A stretch of 64,000 nucleotides of DNA from Ailanthus altissimus (taxonomy: Eukaryota > Streptophyta > Magnoliopsida > Sapindales > Simaroubaceae), in NCBI GenBank assembly GCA_946807835.1, contig OX327683.1:38065001-38129000 (forward strand), in the 5' to 3' direction. The position numbers were made by a program, and so were the translations under genes. Position 1 is the first letter of the stretch. Each line of letters begins with the position of its first letter. Below, one piece after another: positions 1-12,529 of this stretch. Under the pieces are notes generated by a model. That model did no database searches and had not been told where the DNA came from. It saw nothing but the letters and a program-made list of their open reading frames with translations.

Positions 1-1330
1 AAATGTGGAATTTGTCTTTCCATCACTGAATAAAACACACCAAAAGAAACTTTTATGAAACCCAACCAAGCCAACTCCCACCTCAGTATGCGATTTATTT
101 CTCAGAACAGATAATGTTATCTTGTCTTTGACGAGAACTTGAGAAAAGGCTGCTGATGGTTGAAGATACTTGGATTGGCAACCCACAATGTGCCCTGTTA
201 TGGTGCCAAAAGTGGGCAGCTCTACACCACAGTTGGGAGCAAAAACTTCAGTGAAGTCGTCTTCAGGTGGTTTACAGTTCACAGCATTGCCACCAGTGCA
301 GTTCCCTTTACATAGTTCAACATATTGCAAGGCCATACAGCCGAGACCAGGACTCTCAGTTAATTTTGGGAGCTTTACAGATGTCCTGTTGTTGTTAATG
401 AATTCCACAAGATCATTTGCGGGGTTTCCTGTAGCTCAAATAAAACAACAATCAACTAAATAATCGGTTTTTGAGAAAGCATAAATAGATTTTGCTACAA
501 GCATTTAAAATTCTGCAATGAAGTAACGCCAGCAACTATAAACATCTGTTCTGTTTTCTCTATAAGCATCATTGATCAGAACATTTGTCTCTCTACATAA
601 TAAAACATTCTCTACTCGATATGAAGACTCATATATATACTCTTTTTTTATTTTGAGACGAAAGTTTTCAGTAGAAATAAGACCAAAACAATCGCCCCAC
701 AATTTCCCTTGGAACAGTCTCTTTTCTCACTCAATTAGCATCAAATTGAGGCCCTACAGAAATTAAATTTGCAATGTTTTCGCCAACAGCATAAAGACCA
801 ACAACCATTGTATAGTATTAACAGAGTAGAAACAGTCAATAATGAACATTCATTTTGCCAATTGCCAAACGCAAGAGGTTTTTTTTATAATGAAAAAGTT
901 AATTAATTAAAGAATATTCTCTACCCTTTCAACTTTGACGGCTTTAATTATGTCAATTAACTTAACAATCTCTTCCTCCATTTTCATAGAAACCAAACAG
1001 AGCTTAAAGAACTACATAAGTAGGCAATGAATAATCAAAAGAGAATAAGCAACCCAGTTGCAAAAACGCAGAGTTTCAGAAAAAAAGAAAAAAAAAAGAA
1101 AGAAAGCAAGAAATAACATGCACCCAGAAGCTTATGAGCAAAATATAAGAGAAGCTACTGCATTGGGTTAATGGTTATGTATAGTTTCAGAAAGCAAATA
1201 GACAAACAAACAAAATAAGGACAAGCTAAGCTATGTTACCATGTTTCTTGGAGTGAACAACAACAACAACTGAGAGCAGTAGATGAAAGAGCACAATCCA
1301 CTCACAGAAACAAAGCTTCTTCTTCGCCAT
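1..1330 (-). CDS. Secreted cysteine-rich GPI-anchored-type protein (5' part, cut by window edge)
   Basis: Two exons read on the minus strand: exon 1 at 1330-1240 (91 nt) and exon 2 from 428 to the window edge. The intron 1239-429 has GT and AG ends and is in phase 1. Exon 1 encodes a start followed by basic residues, a hydrophobic stretch (LLLSVVVVV) and HSKKH, a clear signal peptide. Exon 2 reads GNPANDLVEFINNNRT, then GLGC, CKGNC, FAPNCGVELPTFGTITGH, GC and SHTEVGVG, with several N-glycosylation sequons. This matches a plant-specific family of small extracellular, often GPI-anchored proteins of unknown function (Arabidopsis At3g18050-like, named from memory). The sequence is still open at position 1, so the C-terminus, where a GPI signal would lie, is not visible. 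No biochemical role is claimed. Confidence 0.85.
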
Positions 1331-2689
1331 TATAATAATAAATCCACACTCTTTGCACCTGGGGACTGAGCTTCTTTCCTAACAAAAACCAAAACCCTAG
1401 GCTTTGAGCTAGAGAAAGGCAAACTTCTTTTCCACTTTTGCCAATTGCCAGTATATATGTAAAGAATGGATGTTGGTTTGATGTTGAAAATAAAATGAAG
1501 GGGTTAAAATATTTTGCGGGAAAAAAAGAAAAGGGTGAAGGGATAAAAGCGATGCAGTGACTTAAAGGACAAATTATGGGAATGATGGTCCCCAGTAGCC
1601 GTTGATTGTAAGTGAAAATGTGTGTTCTTTTTTGAAAATAAATGGTGCAGCTGCCCATTTTTTCAAACGCTGGAGATTTGAAGAGGACCCACCATTTACA
1701 AAAATTTGGGTGAAGCTTTTACCCATTTTCTTAAAAAAAATTAATGCTTAATTGTAGCCGAGGAAAGTGGCTGTTCGTAGTCACGTGCCATAGTTTAAAT
1801 GATCGGAAATATATTTTAATGTTAGTTAATACTATAGCAATTGAAATTTCTCGCTCCATCCAAAAAAATAAAAGTATAAACACTTTTTCACTTACCATTG
1901 TAGTTTGGTGATTAAACTGTGTGATTTTGTTTTTTTTACTATTAACTTCTCCTCTCCAATTCAAAAAAAAAAAATGTTTCAACCCTAACAAATTGTAGTG
2001 CAATATTTCAAGTCTTAGTAAATGTTTTTCTCCAAAGTCTATGTCCTTTTGAAATTAATTCAGCTCGCGAACTCTTTTCAACCCAATATTCTCTAGTATA
2101 ATTAATATGAATCGAGCAAATCATTCTAGACGATTAGGTCATCAAGAATTAATAAAGACTTTGATTAAAAAAAAATTTAAAATTTAAAAAATCGCTCTTA
2201 AATTCGAGTTCCTTAAAATCTCAAAAATCTCTAATAGTGATCATTGACAATTCAATGCATACTTTAATAGAATAAGAAAATATCTCACCCTGTAAATTTA
2301 CTTTTAAACCTTATAATACTTATAAAAAATGAGAGAGCACAACAACAAAGGAGAACACTTTTTTTTGCTACGGTCTCTATGTAATGTTCTTTTAATTTTC
2401 TTTTATTCATTTTATTGGTAAAAATGTTATGATTTCTTGCAACTTTATTATACAAATATTGATTAATAATGAATTGATAGTAAGGTTAAAGGTTTAGTTG
2501 AGTGAATGTAAACTCGAATCGAATTAAATTGAACTATCAAAACTCATGTGTATTTGTATCTTTGTAATTGTTTTATATAGTATCTAATAACTATTTTTCA
2601 ACAAATAATAAATTTTGATTCATTAACTTTTGTTGATTAAAAAAAATAATTCTTTGAATCAATAAATTTTGAATTTGTTTGTTAGCGAT

Positions 2690-3500
2690 AATCGATTCTT
2701 AGATCTCGTTCTGGTTGACTTTACTCGTGTAAGTTTGAATCTTCTCTTTTTTATCGACTATGAAAGGACTTGCAAAACACCAATACCATTATCGTGAGAA
2801 TCTCGTCGAGGTAGGTTCCGGTAAAAACTTTTGATGCTTAAGTTATAAAATGTCTCTATAATAGAAATTTACTGGGGAAGAAAGTAAAAATGTATTTAGA
2901 ATGAAAGAATTTTTTTTTTCTTTTTATATGTGCGTCCGTCTCCTATTTGAGCATCTCCTAGAATATTTGAATTGGCATTTTTCTATCATCCATTACTTTT
3001 ATGTCTTTTTTTTTTATAGCACTAATCTTATGAGGACATTTTCAATATTCAGCATCTGCTATGCTTTTGTCCTACGCAAAATATCATTTTGTGAATCTTC
3101 TTTTGACATGCTTCTAACTATAGTTCTATTGTGCTTATGACACACGCGAAATATTATTCTATAGATCTTCTTTTGTCATGCTTCTGACTTTGCTTCTGTT
3201 ACACACCAGTTATCTCTCTAATATATATTAAGCACATTCTCAGCATATTCTTTATGTCTATCTTCGCCGATGAATTTAGTTAAGTGCAATGCTAAACATG
3301 ACCTACTAAGGTCAATCTTTTGGTAGTCTCTTCCTATTTAGCTTGGACGTGATCTGAGGTCTTTGTAAGAACTGGTCTTCTACTGACTTCATTGATTATA
3401 CCTGGTCTACCTATTCGACAAATAGCCGCTCTAATGTTCGTTCTGACCTAGTTTCTTTGTTTGATTATGCAGGTGCTGAGACGAACCGATCCGGATAATG
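2690..3500. mobile_element. Possible decayed LTR-type fragment
   Basis: The stretch is less AT-rich than its flanks. The block around 2770-2840 (GAGAATCTCGTCGAGGTAGG, then GATGCTTAAG) resembles the 'count/dose then gene-set' style blocks common in plant LTRs. No paired LTR, primer-binding site or coding remnant was found, so this is resemblance only. Confidence 0.25.
3069..3188. repeat. Degenerate tandem duplication, two copies of about 55 bp
   Basis: Two diverged direct copies at about 3069-3121 and 3135-3188 share ACGCRAAATATYATT and then ATCTTCTTTTG-CATGCTTCT. The offset is about 66 bp. The copies differ at roughly a quarter of positions, so the duplication is old. Confidence 0.6.
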
Positions 3501-4717
3501 TATAAAAGATGGTTTTAGTAATATTTTAGCTGATTTTTTTTAACAAGTGTTTTAGGTTGTTGATTGAATTCTTTAATTTTAAGCAGATTCTATACTATTT
3601 AGCATCGCCATAACTTGATCAAATAATTATCATTATAGGCCTACTTGTGAGGTAGGCTGTCCCGTAGAAAATAATAAACTTTAAAAATAACTATTCCATA
3701 AAATAAAAAATTTGATTAAATTTTTAAGATTTAACTTCCGCTAAAACTTGAGAACTTTCAGCCTAATAATAATTTTATAGAAGAAAACAACTTTAATCAA
3801 ATTTTTGAGTTAACGATAAATATTACTATTTCAAATGTAACCTTTTTAACAGTAAAACTGCATAGTTAGGCCATCAAATCAAATTTTATATAAAATTTTG
3901 AAATTAAAATTTTTTTAAAAAAAAAACTATTTAACTTTTACCCCAAAAAAAAAATGTACATCTTTGTCGTATAATCTAAAAAAAGTGCTTTTTAGAATTT
4001 TAACTTTTCGCAAGTGAAAAAGTTAATTCTTCGGCTCAAACTCGATTAATAGCAATTATAATTTTATGTCAATGTATTAATGTACAAATGTATTTTTTTG
4101 TTTGATATGAGCTATAAAAATATTAATATACAATTATATTTTAATAAGATGATGTAAAATGGATTTATTTTTTAATTAAATAGAGGAGTATCGAATTTGA
4201 GATCTTGACTACTTAGGAAATATTTATCACTAAGTGTAGTTGTAATAATTCCTTTCAAAACCTTTCAGTGAAAAATTAGTATAAATATGGACTATTTGGA
4301 CATACTTATTTTCATAAAATAATTTATTATATTATTACCAAATTATCCTTAATTAAAATTACATAAAAAGATAAATATATTTTTTTTGTAAATTTTAAAT
4401 TTAAAAAAAAATAATATTCTTTATTTTTTTAATTATCGCGAAACCACCTCATTTTATTTTTTAAAGAAAATAATATATTAAATAATTTTTTTAATTATTA
4501 TTATATATACATTTTTTCGCAAAGTAATGTGAATTTTATATATTTTTTATGAAAACAAAATTAAAGAACGTTCTAGAAATAAATAGAACTGACGACTGAC
4601 ACGCTTACGGTTTATATACACGCACACACGAGGGTTTCCTAAAACTCGGCCTTTCGTTTCAACGTTGTCTTTTAAGTCTCGCTGCTTCCGCTCTGTTCCA
4701 ATACTTTCTGCTTATCC

Positions 4718-6713
4718 ATGGCGTCAACATTTGTCACGGTGCCAAACTCCTTATTACCCTTCAGCAAAACCAACATTGCTTCTCGTTCTAACCAGCGGCT
4801 ACTTGGTTCGTTCGCAAACCTTTTTATTTTAACTTTTTTTTTTGCTTCCACTTGACTCAATTAATGTGGCTTTTTAACAGGTGGGTCGCGAAAGCATGCT
4901 CTGAGAGTCAGTGCAGTTACTAAGAAATGGGAGCCTACTAAGGTTTTAGTCTTTTTCATTTTTCTAATTTTAGCTTTTGCTCCTAGATGGGTTCTTTTAA
5001 TGTTTTAAGCTTTTTAATGTTAATGGTTGTGCTGCTCCTTTTTTTTTTGGTTGTTTAGGTTATTCCTCAAGCTGATAGAGTCTTGGTCCGTCTTGAAGAG
5101 TTACCTGAGGTTTGCCACTATCTTTTATTTGCTTATTTGACATCAATGTCAATATTATCATTAGCTATTGCATGTCCTTATTTATTTACTTGGTAATTCA
5201 GAGGGTTGCTTTGATTTTGTACGAGTTATGTCTTATTGCTGTGGCTAGAAATAGCTCTTATTTTGTTTTGGCTTGAAATTTTACCTATGGAATATGAATT
5301 TTTTATATCAAACTATAGAATTTCTCTAAATGATTACTAGCTCATGACTTTCACAGCGTCAATCTATGGCTTCATATACTTGTTATTAGTATATAAATAT
5401 ATTTACAATTTTCTTTGATCATATTATGTCTTGCAAATGCGTGGATACTCCAAGGGGATTTACCACAATGCTCTTTAGTTTTTAATGAACAAGTAGTATG
5501 AATTTCAGCCACTGCTTTTCTTTTGGAATGGAAAACCAATATTGCAGTCAATCAACCGGTTTTAACAAAGTATACCCTTAACCATTGTCACCAAGTGAGG
5601 GGGCATTAGATGTTTGGTATTTTTTTCTCTGACCAGGATAAAAGACCTGTTGAGGCAGCCAATCCCATGCATATTGTCTACATCTGATCGCACAAATTGC
5701 ATAGTATCATAAATAGCTTTTCTGGTTATTACCCATCCCCCAGGAGAGTTTATTAGCTTTTTAGACTGCTTATGAAGCCCGTGAGTTTGTGAATTATCTT
5801 TCCTTCCTTGCGATACCAAATTTTTCGTTATGCTCAGCCTAGCATGTTTCAATTTGTGGCTTTTCTTTTTTTGTCTAAAAAAACAAAGATTGGCAAGAGA
5901 TGATTGGATGACTGTGCTCTTGGCCTAGTCAGATATATACATGTTGAATGCTTTATCAATGTAATTGCAAGAGTGTTTCTGTCTCATGTTAAGTGGAACA
6001 TCAGTTGTCTGTGTAAGTTAAATTAAATGAATATTATAACCATCCTTCTTTCTTGTTCTGATAATAAACTATTTTTATGTATCAGAAATCAGCGGGTGGA
6101 GTTTTGTTGCCAAAAGCAGCAGTTAAGTTTGAGAGATATCTGATGGGGGAGGTAAGATGCCAATCTTGCATGTGTGTTTAGATGGGATGATATGTGATTG
6201 TTCAGGGTAATTTATGAACATTTTCATTTTTGTCTCAGATTCTCACTGTTGGTTCTGATGTTGGGCAAGTGGATGCTGGAAAGAAGGTAATGTCCCTTGT
6301 AATTTTACTGTTCCAGTATAGTTTTCTTCCCGAGGGAAAAGGTCTCCTTATCCCATCTTTACTACACCAGCTAATAGATGTGCATGTTGCTCTTTGTACA
6401 GGTTCTTTTTTCAGACATAAATGCTTATGAGGTAAAGCAGCTTCTTTATTAAAAAGCTATCATTTTCTTTGTTTGTTTAACACCAAAGACCTGTTTTTGT
6501 GAAATCAACTGTGGAGGCAACTATCTACACCTTGTCCTAGAAAGTGACATTTATGGTGTTTCTGATTTTGTCATGCACAGAGATAATTGTTTTAATATAA
6601 ATATAATTGGGTGTGTTCTAAATGCATTCATATCATTGTTCCAGGTTGATTTGGGAACAGACACCAAGCATTGCTTTGTTAAAGAGAGTGAGTTGCTGGC
6701 AGTGGTCGAGTGA
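4718..6713 (+). CDS. CPN10: Chloroplast 10 kDa chaperonin (GroES-type Cpn10)
   Basis: Co-chaperonin that caps the Cpn60 folding cage in the plastid stroma. Seven exons: 4718-4805, 4881-4942, 5059-5109, 6086-6151, 6239-6286, 6402-6431 and 6645-6713; all introns have GT-AG ends. The product is 137 aa. Residues 1-45 form a Ser/basic-rich transit peptide. A single GroES domain follows, with PQADRVLVRLEELPE, a mobile-loop segment KSAGGVLLPKAA (about 68-79) that contacts Cpn60, and a C-terminal strand ending ESELLAVVE. It is a single GroES unit rather than the double-domain Cpn20. Length and sequence match Arabidopsis At3g60210 (138 aa, from memory). Exons are small and evenly in frame. Intron 3 (5110-6085) is the largest. 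The gene is convergent with TGD4. Confidence 0.95.
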
Positions 6714-7645
6714 AGTTTCATCATATTTTGCCGAGGTTACAGAAGACTGCTTTCTAGAATTTATGATTGCACTCGCACTTGTAATAATTTATGATTGATA
6801 TTTTGCCTTGTATTGAATGAGGTCCGGAGAAATTCATGTGGCAAACTGTGCCGTAATGTACTCTCCACTATGTTTCATTCGCAATTGTGCTCAGTGTTGC
6901 ATCCATGTAGATTCATGGCATCTAGCAATTTCAAGTAGATAAGGCATATTTGTTGCCCGCAGAACTGCTGCTCAATTTTTATGGTTGCTGATCCCTTTAA
7001 TTTTGCTTATAAGTAGGCCATTGGTATTAATTTATGAGGTTGTAGATGAACCTGCAAATATGCTCCGCTTTCTATAAAAGCACTTCTATTTGGTTAATAA
7101 GTTTCAGCAGTCGGGTGCTTTCACAATAAGTTGTTACATTATTATTTCTATTATTAACATTGGCCATACAAATTATTGGCTTTCATAAACTTGGTGACCG
7201 GCAATGCAAAGAGGTCATCGAGCCACTTACGGGGTTTTACTTATAGCCGCCATTAGCTTATAAGTTTTATACCGAAGATGAAAGGTCATCAATCTAATTG
7301 CTAAAATAGCCGCCAGAGAGACTAGTATGTTAACAATGTCAGTCAAATAGTAAGTCTAGACGACTTGCAATTATAATTTAGGCCATGTTCAAGTGATGAC
7401 ACTCGATAGGACTCTAAACAGCACCGGGAGATGACAAAGATCGACTCCGTTTTAGGGTTTTAATTGGTGAGATCTGGTCCAGAAGAAAACAGAAGAAAGC
7501 CGGAATTAAGCAGATATTACCCCCTCGATTGACTTTGAAGCAAGATGAAAAATTGCCTTTTGGGCATTATGTGGTTAATTTGCCTAATGAAATTGTTGGT
7601 GTTCCATACAAAAAAAAAAATTAAGCTATAAGAGAAATGAAAACA
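6714..7645. other. Convergent 3' region between CPN10 and TGD4
   Basis: It should hold the CPN10 3' UTR (polyadenylation-type AATAATTTATGATTG around 6783) and the TGD4 3' UTR near 7600-7645. The middle (about 7190-7560) has higher GC and reads as non-coding. I see no gene or clear repeat in it. Confidence 0.5.
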
Positions 7646-9989
7646 CTAGAACTCAAATAGACGCAACTCGATCATCCCTTCCTTTCTTTTGGGTGAATAC
7701 CAAGCAACAACTTTCCCAGAGCGCAGAAGCCTCAATGAGTAACTCAAGCTGTAGATAATATCCTCCATTTGTGAGCCGTCTTTCCCCCATGAAGAATCAA
7801 GCAATAATTTTGAATCAACACGAAAGACAATGGGCCCTGCAACCTGCAAAATTGGGAGGTAGAAACTGTAGTTAATACCATTTTCCCAAGAACTCCTCAG
7901 ATAATGTTGAGGATTGAGGGCATAGCACATGTTTAATACTGTTATTAATTAGTTGGCAGTTTCTCAAATGATTTTGGTTGTCAAATTCATATAATTCATT
8001 TTAGTTTTTGATGAATTAAGTTCATTTGGTTTCTATTCATGACTCAATCATTCCTGTCCTGAGCCCAAGATTCTAACTAACAACAAATAGCATGTCCAAT
8101 TTGGTCAGCACCTTGCAGGTAGAATATGAAATAAGAAGTACCTGTTGTTGAAAGATTAAATTTAGCCTTGGGGAAGACAGTGAATTGTCTGCACTGCTAA
8201 CTGAATTACTGCTGAAAGTATTTAAAACCCTTTTGGCAAGACCTGAAACTGAACTTATATCCAGACGAGCATCCACTCGGGTTAGGTCACCATATGGTTT
8301 CCTGAACTTACCATGTTGGAAAGTATAGCACATTGAGCCAAATAAATCAGCAGTCAATGGACTTCTTTTCGTAGCAGCCATAGAATTGCGCCCATCTTGT
8401 GATTCATTGACCGAGCTCTCCTTGCCCCCAAACCAGGCTGCACACGTGCCCCCTGCATGTCATGTTAGAAGGTGATAAGCAGCAGCAGCAGCATCTCATA
8501 TAAGCAACAATTGTTCAGAACAAAAAGAAGAAAGAATAATAAATGGGAATTTGATCCTTACAACTAATACATTATATTGCTTATTTGCATATAATCAGGT
8601 GTGGTAATAAAGAAGCCCCCATAAGGAAAAAATGTCATTCCACTTTGATCCTTTGTTATATAACTGTCAGCCCCTAAATTGAAATTATGATTTTGACACA
8701 CGCGCACACAAACACATTTAGCTACTAGTAAAACTTAACTATTAACGCAAAGTTAAAACGCAGGAAAAGCTTAGTTACCAATAATTGCAGATATAGATGC
8801 ATGAGGTTCTTTAAGGCGCACATCATATGCGGGACGCCAAAAATGACCCTTGTCAGTTTTTATGACGAGATCCTCTTTGGTCTCCTTTTGTCTCCACAAG
8901 TACTTGCTCTGCTCATATGAAAAGGCAGCATTTGCACATAATCCAGGCATCAGTGCAGCAGGTGTATCACCGTTAATGGTACTAACACTTTCAGGTTGAC
9001 CACCATTTTTGTGTACACCAAAGCGGTATCGCAACCCCGAATCTGAAGCGAGGGATGACATATTTAAGGATACTGACTCCGGAACATCCCAATATTGTCC
9101 TTTATGGTCAATAAACAGCTGAGGCCATCCAGCCTCTAGGGTAATATCATGATTAGGTAGCTGCAAATACACATAAAATGTCGCAGAACATAATTCAGGT
9201 AAAATCTTGTTCACCCATTAACAGTTAATGTCTACACGAGTTCGAATAAAGCAAATTCCAAAAGTTTGGTTTATTTTTTCAAAATGGGGAATTGGATAAC
9301 AGGAGCTATTGAACTGATTAAGCTATAGATAACTTAAATGAAATTGAGCAAACAGAAATGCATGCCTTGTGATAGAGCATGAGCTTGTTGCGAAACCCTT
9401 CCTTTTCACCTTGTCGCTCCGTACTCCACAACAAGGATGATGAGGAACCGAGAGAAAGCTGTGAACATAACCCAACAGAATAAAGTGACTTATCCAAGAA
9501 ATGCTTAGCCGCATCTCTCAATACAGAGACCTCGAACTCATCAGCACTAGAAATTTCTCTCTTAATTTCAGAAATCAGCCTCTTGGGACGAAACTGACCA
9601 ATCAATCCAAGCCACCTGTACAACACAATAAAATCATATTATTAAAAAAAAAATTGATGCCCATTTAACCTTTTTAAGTGCATAGTTAAAAAAAATTGAA
9701 ATGAAATGAATTACCAGTTAGAGGTAGATGGTCTGAGCAAAAGAGACTGAAGACAGAAAGAGCCTAACTCTTTCTGTGAAGCAGCGGGAGAGTAAGAGGG
9801 AATTAAACCCAAAGGAAACCCTAAGCCCAAAAAGGAGAGCTGCTGAACTCTAAGGGCTCGACTGGCTCTAGCGGCGTCGAGCGGGAACGGCTCGCCGGGC
9901 ACCGAGTTAGCCGACCCTTCTAAGGTTCGCGATGACGATATTGGTTGGTCCCAGAATGTGGAGTCCATTGCCATCCGCAGGTTCGCCAT
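7646..9989 (-). CDS. TGD4: TRIGALACTOSYLDIACYLGLYCEROL 4 (TGD4), chloroplast outer-envelope lipid-transfer protein
   Basis: TGD4 is a beta-barrel protein of the outer envelope. It binds phosphatidic acid and delivers ER-derived lipid to the TGD1/2/3 ABC transporter for galactolipid synthesis. Five exons on the minus strand: 9989-9715, 9615-9366, 9160-8779, 8452-8142 and 7843-7646. They give 471 aa, against about 479 in Arabidopsis. Landmarks in order: TLEGSANSVPGEPFPLD, WLGLIGQF, DKSLYSVGLCSQ, LEAGWPQLFIDHKGQYWDVP, PGLCANAAFSYEQSKYLWR, PHASISAIIGG, GKFRKPYGDLTRVDARLD and the end WYSPKRKEGMIELRLFEF. No transit peptide is evident, as expected for a barrel. The ATG at 9989 is preferred over an in-frame ATG at 10019 because family proteins start near the FWDQP-like segment. 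The intron 2 donor appears to be GC (AAG|GCATGC at 9365). Confidence 0.93.
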
Positions 9990-11974
9990 TTTCGTCTCCA
10001 AACTCAAAAAGAGTCGCAATGCGTTTTGAGTTTTCGCCCTGTTTCCTTATCTGCGTTGTTGCATTTTGAAAATTGAAATGAGTCGAGGGCTTCGGCGTTG
10101 TTTGGGTTTTTTCACTTCAGAGTTTATAATTTCTATGTGAGGGGGCAAAGGGGACCCCTTTTATTTTAGGGGTTTTAATAGAGCATTTTCTTATGTGGAA
10201 GATGCTAACGAGTCCTGCGGTATCATTTATTTTCTGTGACACCTTAGGCTTTATGAATTATAAGTTCCGCAATTGTGGGCTGGATCGCTGCTTACATCCA
10301 AACCAGAACTTTACATGGGCCTGGCCTGCTAGCAATATCATTCAGGAAACTGATGGTACCAACGAGGGTTCATTTTGCACTTATTTAAACCACTTAACGG
10401 TAAAAAACTTGATATGCATTTTTTTTTACTAATTTAAATATTTTAAATTCGAATCTCATCTCTACCTTATAAATATATATATATATATAAGGTCCATTTA
10501 ATATGATTTTTTCAGTAGAGTTTTTATAAATATGATTTTTTATAAAATTAAAAAATATTAATTATTTGCTTGGTGTTTATAATTTTTAGAAAAAGTTGTA
10601 TTTCTTTAATAGATAATTTTTTTTCTAAAAAAAAGTGTACTTTTAAAAAAATTGAAGTAAAAATTTTAAAATAAATAAAAATATTTTAGATAATTCAACG
10701 TTTTAGAAAAAATTTAACCTCCATTTGAAAGTTTAAAATTTGAGCTATTTTTAATAGAAGTAAAATAATTTTATTTTAATTTAAAAAAATTCTTCTTTAA
10801 TTTGTAATCAAATGTTTTAAAAAATCAATATAGCAATTATATTAATGGAGTTCTTACGTTTTAGATTGAGCTGATGATTATGAACAATATTGCGTTGTCA
10901 ATTTAAATTAAAATCTTCTCTTAATATGAGCTTACTTTTTATAATTACATATACTAGTTATTTTTTTATTGTTTTTTTTAATCACCTATCAATTACATAT
11001 TTGCATTTATTAAAGTGAAAACTCATATAAAGAGAGGAACCGTGTCCTTTCAAATTTGGGCGTGGGTGGTCGGTAATCTTCCAATAAAATATAAAGGAAC
11101 AATAGATGGTCAATTTTGAGTTCATTTTACTTGCAAGCTAAGATGGGATTATTGGTATATTCTCAATGACAATCATTTAATTGCCCAAAAAGAAAGGAAA
11201 AAGAAAAATACCATTCAATTTTTTAAGGAAATACAAATAGAGTCTAAATTCCCCACCTTATTGTCGTATGGTATCCTTCACTTGAAGCATAAGAAGAGAA
11301 GACTGATGATACATAGAAAGCAAACAATTTTTACGAAGTGCAAGTAAATCGTACAAGTTGTGCAAAAGGGTAGGGACCCGAGACACCGATTTATTTCATC
11401 ATTTTGGCCCTTATGTTAGCTTAGCATTCATTAGCCATTAGGTTTCGTAATCTCGACAGGAACAACCCATCTTCAGCATTTCTTCTTTGTATAAACTATA
11501 CGCTACGATATGCATCAGGGACAGGAATATACAACTGCAAGGAAACAAAATCTTCCTTTTCTTTGCTCGTCTCAATCAATATATATATGTCGTGGGAGAG
11601 ATTAGTTTGAATCGTGTGTCTGCATGTATACAGGATAAAGACCAGTCGAAACATATTAAATCTTCATACTGCATTTCGTCCTTTTAATACAGCTTTGTTT
11701 ATATTTTTCAACCACGCTCAATTGATAGCTACCTTCTATTTGTTGACTTCATTTAACCAAACTTTGGGAGATATATATCTTGTTTAACCCTGCCTATCTT
11801 GTTAAGTCACCAACAATGTTCTTTTTTTTTTTTGAAATAAAGTCATCAACAAATAATTTTGCACATTTGGGAAAGACTTATCTGCGGCCAACCACCCATT
11901 AGTCCAGGGACAATATATTATAAATTAGTCTCTTGTCTTGCCCTGAGGACAAAAGAAGAAATCATAAGCAGAAA
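9990..11974. other. Head-to-head intergenic region between TGD4 and the PMEI-like gene
   Basis: The first 150 bp upstream of the TGD4 start are relatively GC-rich and probably hold its 5' UTR and promoter. A short (AT)n run lies at about 10475-10490. From 10500 to 11000 the sequence is poly-A/T-rich with no recognisable feature. The segment 11270-11930 should include the PMEI-like promoter. The open frames at 10193 and 11487 show no family resemblance. Confidence 0.5.
11913..11925 (+). promoter_or_regulatory. Candidate TATA box of the PMEI-like gene
   Basis: TATATTATAAAT lies about 50-60 bp before the ATG at 11975, at a plausible distance for a short 5' UTR. This is position and consensus only; in such AT-rich DNA chance matches are common. 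Confidence 0.35.
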
Positions 11975-12529
11975 ATGAGGCCTAATTTCTTGTGTTCATT
12001 TTCATTCCCTCTCCTCCTATTCTTCTTCTTCTTCTTCCATTTAGTAACCGCTCAGAACATCGTCCATGAAACTTGCAAAAAATGTGCACAAAATGACCCT
12101 AACCTAAACTACAACTTCTGTGTAACTTCTCTTCAAGCAGTTCCAAAAAGCCACTGTGCAAATCCTCGCGAACTTGGTGTGATCTCAATCAAGTTAACTC
12201 GACAAAACGTCACGAGCACAAGATCCCACATTAAGAAGCTGCTGAAGAACAAAAAGTTGGAGCCCTTCGCAAGGTCGTGCTTGCGTGATTGTTTGGATCT
12301 TTATTCTGACGCTGTCCCAACTCTCAAACAGGCCATGAAAGACTATAAAGCGAAGCAATATGAAGATGCCAACATCGGATTAAGCTCTGTACTCGACGCC
12401 TGCACCACTTGTGAAGATGGGTTTAAGGAAAAAGAGGGTGTAGTTTCGCCATTAACGAAGATAAATAACGATACCTTTCAGTTGTCTGCTATATCTCTTT
12501 CAATTATAAATATGTTTCGGCCTTACTGA
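11975..12529 (+). CDS. Invertase / pectin methylesterase inhibitor-domain protein, secreted
   Basis: Intronless, 184 aa. Residues 1-26 are a signal peptide with a long Leu/Phe core (LLLFFFFFFHLVTA), cleavage expected before QNIVHETC. The mature part has the PMEI fold hallmarks: a first Cys pair in ETCKKCAQNDPNLNYNFC, helix segments, then SCLRDCLDLYSDAVPTL and LDACTTCEDGF, and a terminal amphipathic helix. Such proteins are four-helix bundles that inhibit cell-wall or vacuolar invertase or pectin methylesterase. The Tyr-containing NYNFC and the LDLYSDAVPTLKQAM segment place it with putative invertase inhibitors (Pla a 1-like), but the target enzyme cannot be decided from sequence. I chose the ATG at 11975 because the 14 codons upstream in the same frame are hydrophilic and would displace the signal peptide. 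Confidence 0.88.
   Translation: MRPNFLCSFSFPLLLFFFFFFHLVTAQNIVHETCKKCAQNDPNLNYNFCVTSLQAVPKSHCANPRELGVISIKLTRQNVTSTRSHIKKLLKNKKLEPFARSCLRDCLDLYSDAVPTLKQAMKDYKAKQYEDANIGLSSVLDACTTCEDGFKEKEGVVSPLTKINNDTFQLSAISLSIINMFRPY

Larger units (their letters stand above)
1331..4717. other. Head-to-head intergenic region, 3.4 kb, AT-rich with repeat remnants
   Basis: This separates the divergent GPI-type gene and chaperonin gene. No coding sequence is convincing; the short open frames lack codon structure or family resemblance. Proximal promoters should lie next to each start, and an AAACCCTAG telo-box-like motif sits at about 1391-1399, upstream of the left gene. The middle (about 2690-3500) looks like a decayed retroelement terminal repeat and holds a degenerate duplication. 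The rest, especially 3650-4560, is A/T homopolymer-rich with nothing recognisable. Confidence 0.6.

Noticed and set aside
1302..1658. 118-codon minus-strand open frame upstream of the GPI-type gene
   Set aside because: It overlaps the true first exon in another frame, is low-complexity and resembles no family.
5562..5852. 96-codon minus-strand open frame inside CPN10 intron 3
   Set aside because: It lies wholly in an intron, has no family resemblance and no start or splice context; treated as chance.
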